NCBI RefSeq assembly: GCF_029603165.1
Contig: NZ_JAQSVC010000001.1
Location: 992,001-1,056,000, forward strand
From: Galbibacter pacificus
Lineage (GTDB): Bacteria > Bacteroidota > Bacteroidia > Flavobacteriales > Flavobacteriaceae
Direction: 5' to 3'
Length of the DNA: 64,000 nt
In this document: positions 54,901 to 64,000 of the stretch, one piece after another
How positions within the stretch are numbered: position 1 is the first letter of the stretch
Layout of the letters: every line of letters begins with the position of its first letter
Made by a program: the position numbers and the translations under genes
The notes under the pieces: generated by a model
Seen by the model: the letters and a program-made list of their open reading frames with translations, nothing else
The model's database searches: none
What the model was told of the DNA's origin: nothing

Positions 54901-56495
54901 CAGGCGCCCTGAAAAATCCTGAAATGAACGGAAGCATACAAATAACCGATGGCGGACTTAAAATTCCATATCTAAACGTGGATATGGATTTTGATAAACT
55001 TGCGAATGTTGCGCTGGAAGGCCGTGCTTTTAAGTTTGACAATATTGGCCTTATAGACTCAAGGTACAAAACAAAAGCTAGCCTGCGCGGTTCCATAAGT
55101 TACGACCATTTTGAAGATTGGTACCTAGATCTTTACCTAGATACCATGGGCGAACGCTTCTTGGTGCTTAATACCGGGCATAAAGAAGAATCTTTGTATT
55201 ACGGAACGGCTTTTATAAGCGGTAATGCGCAAATTTATGGACTTACCAACGAAATGATAAATATAGACGTAAATGCAAAAACCGAAAAGGGCACTACGTT
55301 TGTCATACCCGTAAGCGATATTACGGAAATAGGAGACACGTCTTTTATTAATTTTATTGAAAAAAACGAAACCGAAGAAGAGGTAGAACAGCGAAAACTA
55401 GCCGATGTTCAGGGCATAGAAATGCAGTTCGATCTGGATGTTACCCCCGATGCCGAAATTGAGATTGTAGTAGACCAAAAAACCAGAAGCTCTTTAAAAG
55501 GTACCGGCGCAGGAAACCTACTGATTGAGATAAATACCAACGGAAAATTTAGAATGTATGGCGACTTTATTACCTATACAGGGGAGTACCTTTTTAAATA
55601 CGGGGGCTTTATAAACAAACGCTTTGTAGTACAGCCCGGGGGGACAATTACTTGGGAGGGCGATCCCCTCGACGATGTAGACATGAACATAGCGGCAAAA
55701 TACTCGTTGTATGCAAACCCAGCGGTATTACTGGATAATGCACAGCTTACCCGAAAAATAGAAACCGATGTAATTATTAGGCTTCAGGGGCAATTAATGC
55801 AGCCAAGCCTTGATTACGAAATTAACTTCCCGTCTACCAACGCCGTTATAAACGCCGAGCTTCAATATAGACTGGATGATAATGCAAAACGGGAGCTGCA
55901 AGCTTTTTCCCTGCTTTCCCAAGGGGTTTTCTTAAACGAATTGAGCATCAACCAAACAGCAGTTACGGGAAATTTGGTGCAAACGGCATCGAGTTTGTTT
56001 AATCAGGTATTAAACTCGGGAGACGGTAAGTTTGATGTGGGCGTTTCTTATGAAATAGGCGAGCGCAACCCAGAACTCGATTTTGTAACCGAAGACCGGC
56101 TTGGGGTTACGGTCTCTACACAAATAAGCGATAGGATACTTATTAACGGAAAAGTGGGAGTACCCGTTGGAGGTGTTACCGAAACCGTTGTTGCCGGCGA
56201 TGTGGAAGTACAGATTTTATTGAATGACGAAGGAAATTTGACCGCCCGGATTTTTAACCGCGAAAATGAAATCCAGCAATTCTTTGCCCAACAACAGGGC
56301 TATACGCAAGGTATTGGGCTTTCTTATCAAGTCGAGTTTGATACTTTTAGGCAATTGTTGCGAAAAATCTTTGAGGGAGACCCCGCCAAAGCGCAAACAA
56401 AAAAAGAACTTAAAAAGGGAGAAGAGGCTACGACCGAAGATGATAGTATGGGGAATGGCCTCGTAAACTTCCGCACCAAAAAAAGTAAGGAATAA
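51972..56495 (+). CDS. tamB: TamB-like translocation and assembly module protein
   Basis: The 1507-residue protein has one N-terminal membrane helix (about 26-47), a very long repetitive beta-strand region, and a C-terminal TamB/DUF490 domain (about 1060-1460, with LKGTGAGNLLIEINTNGKFRM and YRLDDNAKRELQAFSLLSQG). TamB bridges the inner and outer membranes in outer-membrane protein and lipid assembly. The only in-frame ATG before residue 39 is at 51972; TTG codons at 51981 and 51993 are possible alternatives. It is head-to-head with tsaD. Confidence 0.92.
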   Translation: MLSLEWKLNGKGKTLRTIKKLRKILIRILLVLILILVMASIFLSLPFVQTSIAKRATKYLNETFNTNINIDEIHFIPFFGDVNIKGVYVEDYKKDTLIYINKLSTSILSLRNVVKGDLEFGEIRADELLLNLKIHKGEDNTNLNVFVDKLDSGEGDPDHPFLMTSSNISVKKSEFRLVDENKENPVILGLENLHIEADSFKILGPQVNVGVEQLDFTSKKGVVVNRLKTEFSYNRTEMRLDGLSIDTPESFIKGDVVFNYEVEDFRDFMNKVKLTGHFDDSTVSLDEINLYFDEFGTGREVELSSNFKGVLNKLEMNNLNMTSQNTLIDGDFVFNNMFEKAKPFSIDAHLRNVSSNYYQLTNLLPGILGKALPSSFQKFGQLSVFGNMRITEQSVYAKVNLISDIGKGYSDLTLTSINDIDEASYKGTLSLQDFNMGTFIENDQLGETDLDIRVDGKGFKQEALNTEIIGEVYTVDYNGYEYKNLKVSGILKDQLFDGSVTSKDENFDVAFKGLADLSGDTNEFKFVASVNRIDLNRLNFVDRDSISVFKGNIVADMAGNTMYDLAGEISFYKTNYTNQNDSYYFDDFTVTSKFKGDERIITVNSPDIITGSLRGKYRVRELGNLVKNSIGSIYTNYEPVEITPGQYVDFNFKIYNKIIEVFFPKLEFGSNTFIKGSMAADEGDFKLNFNSPKINANGNIFDNIQIQIDNKNPLYNTYVEVKDIQSNIYDVSDFSLINTKINDTLFFRTEFKGGKEFNDVYNLNFYHTFNNNQESVIGLKRSQLGFKGRNWIINENNDTNNKVSFNKTLDTINISQVVMNYKDEQIRLEGTLIDSTYKDIDLEFEKVALDKIMPNVDSLKLDGIVDGYLNILQRNSNYTPSSNVKISNFAVNDLPLGNLFLSILGNDNLTTFGVNAKIVNQDTESLNILGEIKPTETNTMLDLNAHLEGLNLKALSPLGGDVISDMRGLASGDFKVTGALKNPEMNGSIQITDGGLKIPYLNVDMDFDKLANVALEGRAFKFDNIGLIDSRYKTKASLRGSISYDHFEDWYLDLYLDTMGERFLVLNTGHKEESLYYGTAFISGNAQIYGLTNEMINIDVNAKTEKGTTFVIPVSDITEIGDTSFINFIEKNETEEEVEQRKLADVQGIEMQFDLDVTPDAEIEIVVDQKTRSSLKGTGAGNLLIEINTNGKFRMYGDFITYTGEYLFKYGGFINKRFVVQPGGTITWEGDPLDDVDMNIAAKYSLYANPAVLLDNAQLTRKIETDVIIRLQGQLMQPSLDYEINFPSTNAVINAELQYRLDDNAKRELQAFSLLSQGVFLNELSINQTAVTGNLVQTASSLFNQVLNSGDGKFDVGVSYEIGERNPELDFVTEDRLGVTVSTQISDRILINGKVGVPVGGVTETVVAGDVEVQILLNDEGNLTARIFNRENEIQQFFAQQQGYTQGIGLSYQVEFDTFRQLLRKIFEGDPAKAQTKKELKKGEEATTEDDSMGNGLVNFRTKKSKE

Positions 56496-56872
56496 GTCTT
56501 TTTTACGTCTATATGGATGAAGTTTTTTTTAGACTGTATTTGGGCCAAAAAATCAGAAAGCATTGTAGAGTTTTGCGTTGGAATTAAAAAAAATAGGAGC
56601 GGTAAACAAAAATGCCATATTCTTACCTTTGGGCTTAATTATCATAATACATTTGGTTATTCTTATAATTGCACACAAAAATTTATTACAATAACCGTTA
56701 AGAGGGCTCTTTTTTTGTTAATTCAGAAATTCAGACTTAAAAAAAAATAACACATTTGTTAAGAATTTAGCAACGAAAACGATTGAATCTTTCATTATTG
56801 TATTTTTAAGCAAAACAATATGAGAAAATTGAAAATTCTTTGGTAGTTTTACCATCCAAATAATAAAAATTA
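56496..56872. other. AT-rich gap upstream of pfkA
   Basis: I see no gene, tRNA or clear promoter in these 377 bp. Short open frames here have biased, low-complexity composition (long A and T runs) and no recognisable domain. A possible -7-like TAGTTTTA sits about 25 bp before the pfkA ATG. Confidence 0.5.
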
Positions 56873-57859
56873 ATGTCTGCAAACATCAAAAAAATAGGAG
56901 TATTGACGTCCGGTGGCGATGCGCCGGGAATGAATGCTGCCATTAGGGCAGTTGTAAGAACATGTGCATATCATAATATAGAGTGTGTAGGTATATATCG
57001 AGGTTACCAAGGTCTTATTGAAGGCGATATGGAGGAACTAACCGCAAGAAGTGTAAGAAATATTATAAATAGGGGCGGTACCATATTAAAATCGGCTCGA
57101 TCAAAAGATTTTAGGACAAAAGAAGGCAGGGCCAAGGCCCACCAACAATTGGTAGATAACGGAATTGATGCCTTGGTATTAATTGGTGGCGATGGAACCT
57201 TTACCGGAGGCGTTGTTTTTAACGAAGAGTTTGGCTATCCCGTAATCGGGATCCCGGGAACCATAGACAACGATATAGATGGTACCATGTATACGCTTGG
57301 TTACGACACTGCCTTGAATACCGTGGTAGACGCCATTGATAGAATTCGGGATACCGCAAGTTCGCACGACAGATTATTTTTTATAGAGGTAATGGGGCGC
57401 GACTGTGGCCAGCTTGCATTGAACTCGGGTGTTGGTGCCGGAGCCGAGGAAATATTGATTCCAGAAGCAAATAGGGGGCTGGAGCGTTTGCTGCACTCTC
57501 TTGAAAGAAGCCGTACCAGTGGAAAGACATCGAGTATAGTGGTGGTCGCCGAAGGTGATAAAACCGGGAAAAATGTTTTTGAGCTTGCATCATATGTAGA
57601 AGAAAACCTGCCAAACTACGATATTAGGGTGTCCGTGCTCGGGCATATGCAAAGGGGTGGAAGCCCAACGTGTTTCGATAGGGTGCTGGCCAGTAGAATG
57701 GGTGTCCGTGCAGTAGAATCGCTCATGGAAGGTAAATCCAATTTCATGGTCGGGATTATAAAAGACGAAATTGTCCTTACACCAATAGAACAGGCCATTA
57801 AGGGAAAAACCACTATCGATAAGGAATTGATGAGGGTCTGTGAAATAATGTCAACATAA
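56873..57859 (+). CDS. pfkA: 6-phosphofructokinase
   Basis: The 328-residue enzyme has LTSGGDAPGMNAAIRAVVR (11-29), the ATP motif GGDGTFTGG (105-113), the catalytic TIDND (130-134) and the substrate-binding MGRDCGQLAL. It phosphorylates fructose-6-phosphate in glycolysis. The ATP-type GGDGT motif argues against a PPi-dependent enzyme. It is 53 bp upstream of gapA on the same strand. Confidence 0.95.
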   Translation: MSANIKKIGVLTSGGDAPGMNAAIRAVVRTCAYHNIECVGIYRGYQGLIEGDMEELTARSVRNIINRGGTILKSARSKDFRTKEGRAKAHQQLVDNGIDALVLIGGDGTFTGGVVFNEEFGYPVIGIPGTIDNDIDGTMYTLGYDTALNTVVDAIDRIRDTASSHDRLFFIEVMGRDCGQLALNSGVGAGAEEILIPEANRGLERLLHSLERSRTSGKTSSIVVVAEGDKTGKNVFELASYVEENLPNYDIRVSVLGHMQRGGSPTCFDRVLASRMGVRAVESLMEGKSNFMVGIIKDEIVLTPIEQAIKGKTTIDKELMRVCEIMST

Positions 57860-57906
57860 TACTAAAAATAAAAACAACAGATAATTAATAATTTTTTAAA
57901 ACTTAG

Positions 57907-58914
<1,008 letters not shown>

Positions 58915-58960
58915 ATAATAATAGATCTTTAAAGTAACCTAAATAGTATTTTAAAAAATA

Positions 58961-59030
58961 AGCAAACCGAAGCGATAGGCAGTTTCTACATGCCATTGGG
59001 CACAACAACCGTCTTTTGTTTGGGTTTGCT
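58961..59030 (+). other. Stem-loop in the gapA-kinase gap
   Basis: AGCAAACC (58961-58968) and GGTTTGCT (59023-59030) enclose a loop that contains GGCA (58978-58981) and TGCC (58991-58994). No T-tract follows on the plus strand, so it is not a simple terminator. It could be an RNA structure in the kinase leader. Confidence 0.4.
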
Positions 59031-59078
59031 GAAAAAAATGTAAAACTGTTTGGGTGGCTATTAATTTAAATTTAAAAT

Positions 59079-59936
59079 ATGATTTTAATAGTAGATAGTG
59101 GTGCAACAAAATCAGATTGGATCGCATTAGATGAAGAAGGTAATAAGTTATTTGTTACTAAAACTTTAGGATTAAGCCCTGAAGTATTAACCAGAGAGAT
59201 TATAGACGAACGTCTCGCAAATAACTTTGAGCTTTACAAACATCGGAAAGAAGTGACCCAGCTTTATTTTTATGGGGCAGGTTGCGGTACCGAGAGAATG
59301 CGAAAGTTTTTAAAGGAAATTTTTAACGAATACTTTATAAACGCCAAAATTTCTGTAAAAGAAGACACATATGCCGCTATTTACGCAACTGTAGAGCCAA
59401 ACCAGCACGCCATAGTGTGTATTTTGGGTACAGGATCCAATTGTAGTTACTGGGATGGAAAGGAACTTTTTCAAAAGGTAACCTCGCTAGGATATATCTT
59501 GATGGACGATTGCAGTGGGAATTATTTTGGAAGACAGCTTTTAAGGGATTACTATTACCATAAAATCCCGGAAAAACTTGCCGTGAAATTTGCCAGTGAA
59601 TACGACTTGGAAGAAGACAGTATAAAAAATCATTTATACAAACAACCAAACCCGAATACCTATTTGGCAACCTTTGCCAGGTTTTTAATCCAGAACAAAG
59701 ATGAGGAATATAGCCAGGCTTTGATAAAGAAAGGAATGCAGTTGTTTATTACCAACTCTATAACACAGTTTGAACAGGCAAAAGACGTGCCCGTTCATTT
59801 TATAGGGAGTATAGCTTATTACTTGCAAGACGAGTTAAGACAAATATTGCAAGACAACGGCTTGTCCATGGGGAAAGTACTAAGAAGGCCCATAGACGGA
59901 TTGGTAGATTACCATAAATCTGTTTTGTTTGAATAA
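59079..59936 (+). CDS. BadF/BadG/BcrA/BcrD-type sugar kinase (N-acetylglucosamine kinase-like)
   Basis: The 285-residue ASKHA protein has IVDSGATKSDWIAL (4-17), FYGAGCGTERMR and the phosphate-binding CILGTGSNCSYWDG. The group includes N-acetylglucosamine kinases. The glycan locus just downstream on the other strand could supply amino sugars, but the specificity is not shown by the sequence. It starts 164 bp after gapA. Confidence 0.85.
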   Translation: MILIVDSGATKSDWIALDEEGNKLFVTKTLGLSPEVLTREIIDERLANNFELYKHRKEVTQLYFYGAGCGTERMRKFLKEIFNEYFINAKISVKEDTYAAIYATVEPNQHAIVCILGTGSNCSYWDGKELFQKVTSLGYILMDDCSGNYFGRQLLRDYYYHKIPEKLAVKFASEYDLEEDSIKNHLYKQPNPNTYLATFARFLIQNKDEEYSQALIKKGMQLFITNSITQFEQAKDVPVHFIGSIAYYLQDELRQILQDNGLSMGKVLRRPIDGLVDYHKSVLFE

Positions 59937-59955
59937 AACATAAAAATTGAGCTAC

Positions 59956-59991
59956 AAAAAATGCCCGAACTAAATCAGTCCGGGCATTTTG
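59956..59991. terminator. Bidirectional terminator between the kinase and GHL10 genes
   Basis: AAAATGCCCG (59958-59967) and CGGGCATTTT (59981-59990) form a 10-bp stem with a 13-nt loop. A/T runs flank it on both sides, so it can serve both convergent genes. Confidence 0.85.
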
Positions 59992-60027
59992 CATTTAATG
60001 AGAACATGTAGGTATTGGTACGGAAAC

Positions 60028-61587
60028 TTATTCGGTATATATAATTTCTTGTTCCTTAAATTGACTTTGGTTTCCGGTTCGGTCTACAGCAGTAATTCCT
60101 ATTTTTAGTAGCGAGGAATTTGTTTCTGCATTTAGCAAGGGGATATTTTTTAACAGCGTTGAATTGGTTAAAATCTCATAATCCCATTTAGTTCCTTGAT
60201 ACTGAAAGTAAAAAATATAACGAAAAACATCTTCTGGCTTATGAGCTTTCCAAGTAACAAAAACCTCATCTTTTTTCACATTGATATGAGAAATAGGGTT
60301 TTCGGGCGGTGTGTTGTCGAGCCATGGACTTGGCGGAACCAGTGCTTTTTTTGCATAGGGCCTTTGTACTATATTAAGAGATAACGTATCGTACTTTATT
60401 AGCGGGCCTATGCTCCAATGTACAGTCCCTTTGCTTTTTGGGAGTATTCCACGGCTTATCATGATTTGATTGATGGTTTCGTCAACATTTACTTGCCCGC
60501 CCCCGTGGTCAACCCTAATACCGGGCCATAAATGCCTTTGTTGGTAATTTTCATGGCTCCACCATCCTAATAATTCAGGGAAACTTTGCCCTTGCTTGTT
60601 AATTTTCCAATATAGTTGAGGAGTAAAATAATCAATCCATCCTTTATTTAACCAGAGTTTTGCATCGGCATAAAGTTTATTGTACTGGTCATAACCCGTT
60701 ACAGATTGTGGATATCCCGGGCGCCATATTCCAAATGGGCTTAAGCCAAACTTAACATATGGTTTTTCTTTTTTTATGGCATAGTATACCATTTTTATAA
60801 AGTCGTTAACTTGTTTTCGCCGCCAGTCGCTTTTATTTAATTTGCCTTCAGAATTTTTGTATTGTAGCCAACTTTTATCATCAGGAAAATCTTTCCCGTC
60901 ATTATAAGAATCGTAAGGATAAAAATAATCATCAAAATGGATACCGTCAATATCGTAGCGTTTAACTATATCTTCAACCACAGATAGCGAATGCTTTTTT
61001 GTGGCTTCTAAGGCGGGGTCCATCCACCACATTCCATTGGCAAGTTCAACAACCAGTTCTGGATGTGTTTTAACTATGGAATTTTCTGAAATGGCTCCCC
61101 CAGAAGTATGGTGAGCCCTATATGGGTTTAACCAAGCATGTAATTCAAGTCCTCTTTTGTGTGCTTCTTCGACCCAAAACTTCAATGGGTCGTAAAATGG
61201 AGCAGGGGGATTTCCTTGTTTCCCTGTGAGGTAGTACGACCATGGTTCGATATTGCTTTGGTATAAAGCATCACATTGGGGCCTTACCTGAAAAATGACA
61301 GCATTATAATTATGTTCGGCCAAAAAATCCAAAAGTGAAAGAGCTTCTTCTTTTTGCTCTTCAGTTGAAAGCCCTGGTTTGCTTGGCCAGTTAATATTTG
61401 CTACCGTGGCCACCCATGCTGCCCTAAACTCTTCTATATTATAAGGAGTATTTGCTTGCCAGATTTTTGGTTTCTTTTTGGTAATGTCAATCCCGCTTGT
61501 CTTGTTGTAATAAGCTGTTTGATGTCCCGATTTACAAGAAGCAACAAAAAAAAGGATGAGAATAATCGATTTGAGTTTAAAGTTCAT
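60028..61587 (-). CDS. GHL10-type glycoside hydrolase lipoprotein (DUF187 family)
   Basis: The 519-residue lipoprotein (lipobox ending at Cys18 in VASCKSG) has the family-10-like glycosidase domain with EFRAAWVATVANINWP (53-68), NYNAVIFQVRPQCDALYQS and DIDGIHFDDYFYPYDSYNDG, where acidic residues lie in the barrel. A fibronectin-III-like tail follows at about 435-515. The substrate is unknown. It is downstream of susC3/susD3, beyond a strong hairpin. Confidence 0.88.
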   Translation of the reverse strand: MNFKLKSIILILFFVASCKSGHQTAYYNKTSGIDITKKKPKIWQANTPYNIEEFRAAWVATVANINWPSKPGLSTEEQKEEALSLLDFLAEHNYNAVIFQVRPQCDALYQSNIEPWSYYLTGKQGNPPAPFYDPLKFWVEEAHKRGLELHAWLNPYRAHHTSGGAISENSIVKTHPELVVELANGMWWMDPALEATKKHSLSVVEDIVKRYDIDGIHFDDYFYPYDSYNDGKDFPDDKSWLQYKNSEGKLNKSDWRRKQVNDFIKMVYYAIKKEKPYVKFGLSPFGIWRPGYPQSVTGYDQYNKLYADAKLWLNKGWIDYFTPQLYWKINKQGQSFPELLGWWSHENYQQRHLWPGIRVDHGGGQVNVDETINQIMISRGILPKSKGTVHWSIGPLIKYDTLSLNIVQRPYAKKALVPPSPWLDNTPPENPISHINVKKDEVFVTWKAHKPEDVFRYIFYFQYQGTKWDYEILTNSTLLKNIPLLNAETNSSLLKIGITAVDRTGNQSQFKEQEIIYTE

Positions 61588-61634
61588 GAATGGTTATTTA
61601 TTAAAAACATATGTATGGTAACTAGAACAAATTT

Positions 61635-61669
61635 AAAAGTTCTCCAGAAAATTTTCTGGAGAACTTTTT
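61635..61669 (-). terminator. Perfect 34-bp palindrome after susD3
   Basis: AAAAGTTCTCCAGAAAA pairs with TTTTCTGGAGAACTTTT in a perfect 17-bp inverted repeat with no unpaired bases between the arms. The stem ends in T residues on both strands. It lies between the susD3 stop and the GHL10 gene, which starts 47 bp further on. Confidence 0.85.
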
Positions 61670-61686
61670 AGGGTTTAAGGTAGTGG

Positions 61687-63399
61687 CTACCATCCCGGGT
61701 TTTGTTCTAAGTCTACTCCATGATCGCTGTACAGTTTAATTTGATCTAATGGAATTGGACTTAAATATACTTTTGGATCGTCAAAAACCCTTGCAGATTC
61801 TGATGCCGATGCAGGAATGATATATCCTGTAGCACCATTGGTAAGGGTAATGCTTTCCAGGTTGCTGTCTGGATAGTTTGCTTTATCTATCCAAGCCCCA
61901 CGATTAATATCTTCATTCGACACCATATCGCTGTATTCAAGTTTTTTCCATCTTCTGAGGTCGTCCAGTCTGAAGCCCTCCATCATGAGTTCGATTCTAC
62001 GTTCCCTGCGTATTTCCCATATAACGGAAGGTACCTCTGGGTCCCTGTTCGGGTCATCATACGCTACACCGCCAACAGTAACAGAATTTCCAGATACTTG
62101 GAGATGGGGGAGTGCTATTCCGGGACGGTCCCTTAATGCGTTTAATGATTTGTCCAAATCGCTTTGGGTTAGTGCCGGACCACCTATGGAAGCCAATTCG
62201 GCTGCTGCTTCGGCATAATTTATAAGGACTTCGCCATAACGTATTACCGGGGCATCAGTTGGGTTTAAGTTTGAACTTCCTTCTGGGTCGTCTTTTATTT
62301 GTTCATTTAAAAATTTATGGACGGCAAATCCTGTCGTAGAAAAATTAAAGTCTATTCCATTTAAACGGAGTATATTGGGCACAAAAGTCTCATACATTCT
62401 AGGGTCTCTGCTTGCCATTACATTTTCAATCCCCATATCTCCTTGGTAATTTGGAGAAACAGAAATGGGAAGGCCATCATCCATTAAATAAGATTCGATA
62501 GCATTTTTTGAAGCCCCCGATTGAGGTTCTTTATTGTTATAACTATTAAGGGCGTGCGTTAAAATACCTGCTTCGTATTCGCGGTATAAAATTACTTCCG
62601 GATTATTGGCCAAGCTTAAAGAATTGAATACCTCCCGGTAATTCCCTAAGGAGTAATTCCCTTGATCTATAATTTGTTCAGCGGCCCACTTGGAGGCTTC
62701 AAGGTATGTTGTGGCTCTTGTATTGTCCCCTATATGATATTTTTGCCAAGTTCCTTCAAAAAGGAATACACGCGACATATATGCCAAAACAACATCGCGA
62801 TTTACTTCTAGCCCCGGGCTGTCAACATTAGCTCTTACATATTGGGCCGCATATTGAAAATCTTCCAATACTTTGTCCATTACATAGCCACGGTCGTCCC
62901 TTGGTTTATAAAGTTCTTCCGTATCTTCTTCGGAAAGTTCTTTGTCATAATACGGCACATCGCCAAACCGGTTTACAAGGTCATGATATTCAAGCCCCCT
63001 AAAAAACCGTCCAACACCTGTCCAATGTTCTATTGCTTCCTGTTCCATAGGTACGGTTTGCACGCGCTCAATAAAAATATTTGCTTTTCTGACCCATGAA
63101 AAAGACCAACCGCCACTACTTGTGGGCACTTGTTGTGTAAATTGAGGAGGGTTTGAAGGTGCAAAATCGTCGTTTAATGTTTGTCCGGAAAAATAGTCGC
63201 CCCAAGTATATCCAGAACCATAACCGGTAAAATAGCCTGTATAAAAACCAAAAGCAAAAGTTCTTACGTTGCCTTCATTGGTCCAGTACGTTTCGTCAAC
63301 TAATTGGTCTTGTGGAGGCACTTCAAGGAAGTCTTTTTCGCATCCTATTAGTAATAATAAGGAAAAGATAATTGTTGTTATTTTGTATTTCGTTTTCAT
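61687..63399 (-). CDS. SusD/RagB family glycan-binding lipoprotein (PUL 3)
   Basis: The 570-residue surface lipoprotein has lipobox LLLLIGCEKD (Cys20), the N-terminal block WTGVGRFFRGLEYHDLVNRFGDVPYYD and the C-terminal ERRIELMMEGFRLDDLRRWK. It pairs with the SusC encoded 9 bp upstream. The ligand is unknown. Confidence 0.95.
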   Translation of the reverse strand: MKTKYKITTIIFSLLLLIGCEKDFLEVPPQDQLVDETYWTNEGNVRTFAFGFYTGYFTGYGSGYTWGDYFSGQTLNDDFAPSNPPQFTQQVPTSSGGWSFSWVRKANIFIERVQTVPMEQEAIEHWTGVGRFFRGLEYHDLVNRFGDVPYYDKELSEEDTEELYKPRDDRGYVMDKVLEDFQYAAQYVRANVDSPGLEVNRDVVLAYMSRVFLFEGTWQKYHIGDNTRATTYLEASKWAAEQIIDQGNYSLGNYREVFNSLSLANNPEVILYREYEAGILTHALNSYNNKEPQSGASKNAIESYLMDDGLPISVSPNYQGDMGIENVMASRDPRMYETFVPNILRLNGIDFNFSTTGFAVHKFLNEQIKDDPEGSSNLNPTDAPVIRYGEVLINYAEAAAELASIGGPALTQSDLDKSLNALRDRPGIALPHLQVSGNSVTVGGVAYDDPNRDPEVPSVIWEIRRERRIELMMEGFRLDDLRRWKKLEYSDMVSNEDINRGAWIDKANYPDSNLESITLTNGATGYIIPASASESARVFDDPKVYLSPIPLDQIKLYSDHGVDLEQNPGW

Positions 63400-63408
63400 T
63401 TTTTTTAT

Positions 63409-64000
63409 TTAGAAGGTTAATTGAAGTCCAAATGAAAATGATCTTCTAAAGGGATATACCCTGCCAAAAGTAGAAGTGTCGTTCAATCCGGCAGTTGTAT
63501 AGTCAACTTCAGGATCTACGGGAACTTGGGCATCTGTAAATTCAAACAGATTTTCGCCACTGAAATATATTCTAAGCCTGTTTACATGAAACTTAGACGT
63601 AAGTGATTCTGGAATGGTATATCCAAAAGCCATGTTTTTCATTCTGATGTACGACATGTCAAGAAGGTATTTGGTCTGTGGCAAGAAATTCATAGCATTG
63701 TTGGATTGTCCTTGATCGTTGGGCCTTGGGTAATATGCATCTGGATTTTCGGGGGTCCAATAATCCAACTGGTGAGTATACCAACCTTCGCCATACCGAT
63801 ATCCAGGGATAAATACCGGCCCATTGGCCCAAAAATCCCGCTTGGCCACTCCTTGTAGAAACATACTAAAATCGAAACCTTTCCAGTCTGCCCTAAATTG
63901 AAACCCGTATTGATAACGTGGTGTTGTGTTACCAATTACTTTCATGTCTCCAGAATCTCCTACGGTTTCCGTGCCATAATTTATAACACCGTCGCCATTT
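63409..64000 (-). CDS. SusC/RagA TonB-dependent transporter, C-terminal part (PUL 3)
   Basis: This is the last 196 codons of a minus-strand gene that continues beyond the window, beginning with NGDGVINYGTETVGDSGD. Typical SusC barrel sequence follows (TPRYQYGFQFRADWKGFDFSMFLQGV; MKNMAFGYTIP) and the protein ends in the aromatic barrel terminus FGLQLTF. The internal ATG at 63945 is not the true start. Confidence 0.95.
   Translation of the reverse strand, partial: NGDGVINYGTETVGDSGDMKVIGNTTPRYQYGFQFRADWKGFDFSMFLQGVAKRDFWANGPVFIPGYRYGEGWYTHQLDYWTPENPDAYYPRPNDQGQSNNAMNFLPQTKYLLDMSYIRMKNMAFGYTIPESLTSKFHVNRLRIYFSGENLFEFTDAQVPVDPEVDYTTAGLNDTSTFGRVYPFRRSFSFGLQLTF

Noticed and set aside
56517-56750. 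77-codon frame upstream of pfkA
   Set aside because: Low-complexity AT-rich composition, no recognisable domain, and no promoter of its own.

Overview
The window looks like a chromosomal segment from a flavobacterium (Bacteroidota, probably Flavobacteriaceae, perhaps marine). The signs are an AT-rich sequence, TonB-dependent SusC/SusD pairs, TAnnTTTG-type promoters, lipoproteins with short Cys lipoboxes, and housekeeping proteins of flavobacterial type (ClpC, GyrA with an acidic tail, a RimB-RimK fusion, TamB next to TsaD). No species can be named from the sequence alone.

Layout. 1-12.1 kb is mainly housekeeping: the 5' end of a thiolase, a 7TM-HD phosphohydrolase, a tRNA-Ser / tRNA-Pro / tRNA-Arg cluster containing a small GIY-YIG gene and odd tRNA-like repeats, a RimB-RimK fusion, clpC, gyrA and a TPR protein. 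12.2-44.6 kb is a large uronate/pectin utilisation region. Its first part (12.2-21.1 kb, minus strand) is susC-susD, a DUF4861 lipoprotein, a GH105 hydrolase, a CE8 pectinesterase and a CE12 acetylesterase. A LacI-type regulator (21.4 kb) is divergent from it. Next is a ten-gene catabolic operon read from 33.0 to 22.4 kb: kduI-kduD-uxaC-kdgK-eda-TRAP transporter (PQM)-uxaB-uxaA. Upstream on the same strand are a second susC-susD pair, a tandem DUF1080 lipoprotein, a Tat-exported Gfo/Idh/MocA oxidoreductase, kdgF, an SDR-type fructuronate reductase and uxuA, headed by a second LacI-type regulator (44.5 kb). 44.6-56.5 kb returns to housekeeping genes and is rich in RNA modification (THUMP-like methyltransferase, SpoU/TrmH methyltransferase, RsmE, TsaD), plus an AI-2E family permease, a DUF4159 protein, a serine hydrolase and a giant TamB. 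56.9-59.9 kb carries pfkA, gapA and a BadF-type sugar kinase. 60-64 kb is a third glycan locus (susC partial, susD, GHL10-type glycosidase lipoprotein).

How the parts fit. Exported esterases and GH105 would deesterify and trim pectic oligomers imported by SusCD. Unsaturated uronates pass through KdgF, KduI and KduD; galacturonate through UxaC, UxaB and UxaA; glucuronate through UxaC, the SDR reductase and UxuA. All three routes meet at 2-keto-3-deoxygluconate, which KdgK and Eda split into pyruvate and glyceraldehyde-3-phosphate. A TRAP transporter probably brings uronates across the inner membrane. No pectate lyase or polygalacturonase is present, so depolymerisation must be encoded elsewhere.

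The most notable signals outside ordinary genes are these. tRNA-Pro-derived repeats have their T-arm replaced by another hairpin, next to a GIY-YIG protein that appears to have lost its catalytic Glu. The same operator-promoter layout heads both the susC1 and kduI units, and an 18-bp perfect palindrome precedes susC2. A hairpin follows each of the three susD genes. A 104-bp repeat supplies the stop codon of two unrelated genes. The start codons of tsaD and tamB overlap on opposite strands. A DUF1080 plus exported Gfo/Idh pair could be an oxidative glycoside-cleavage module.
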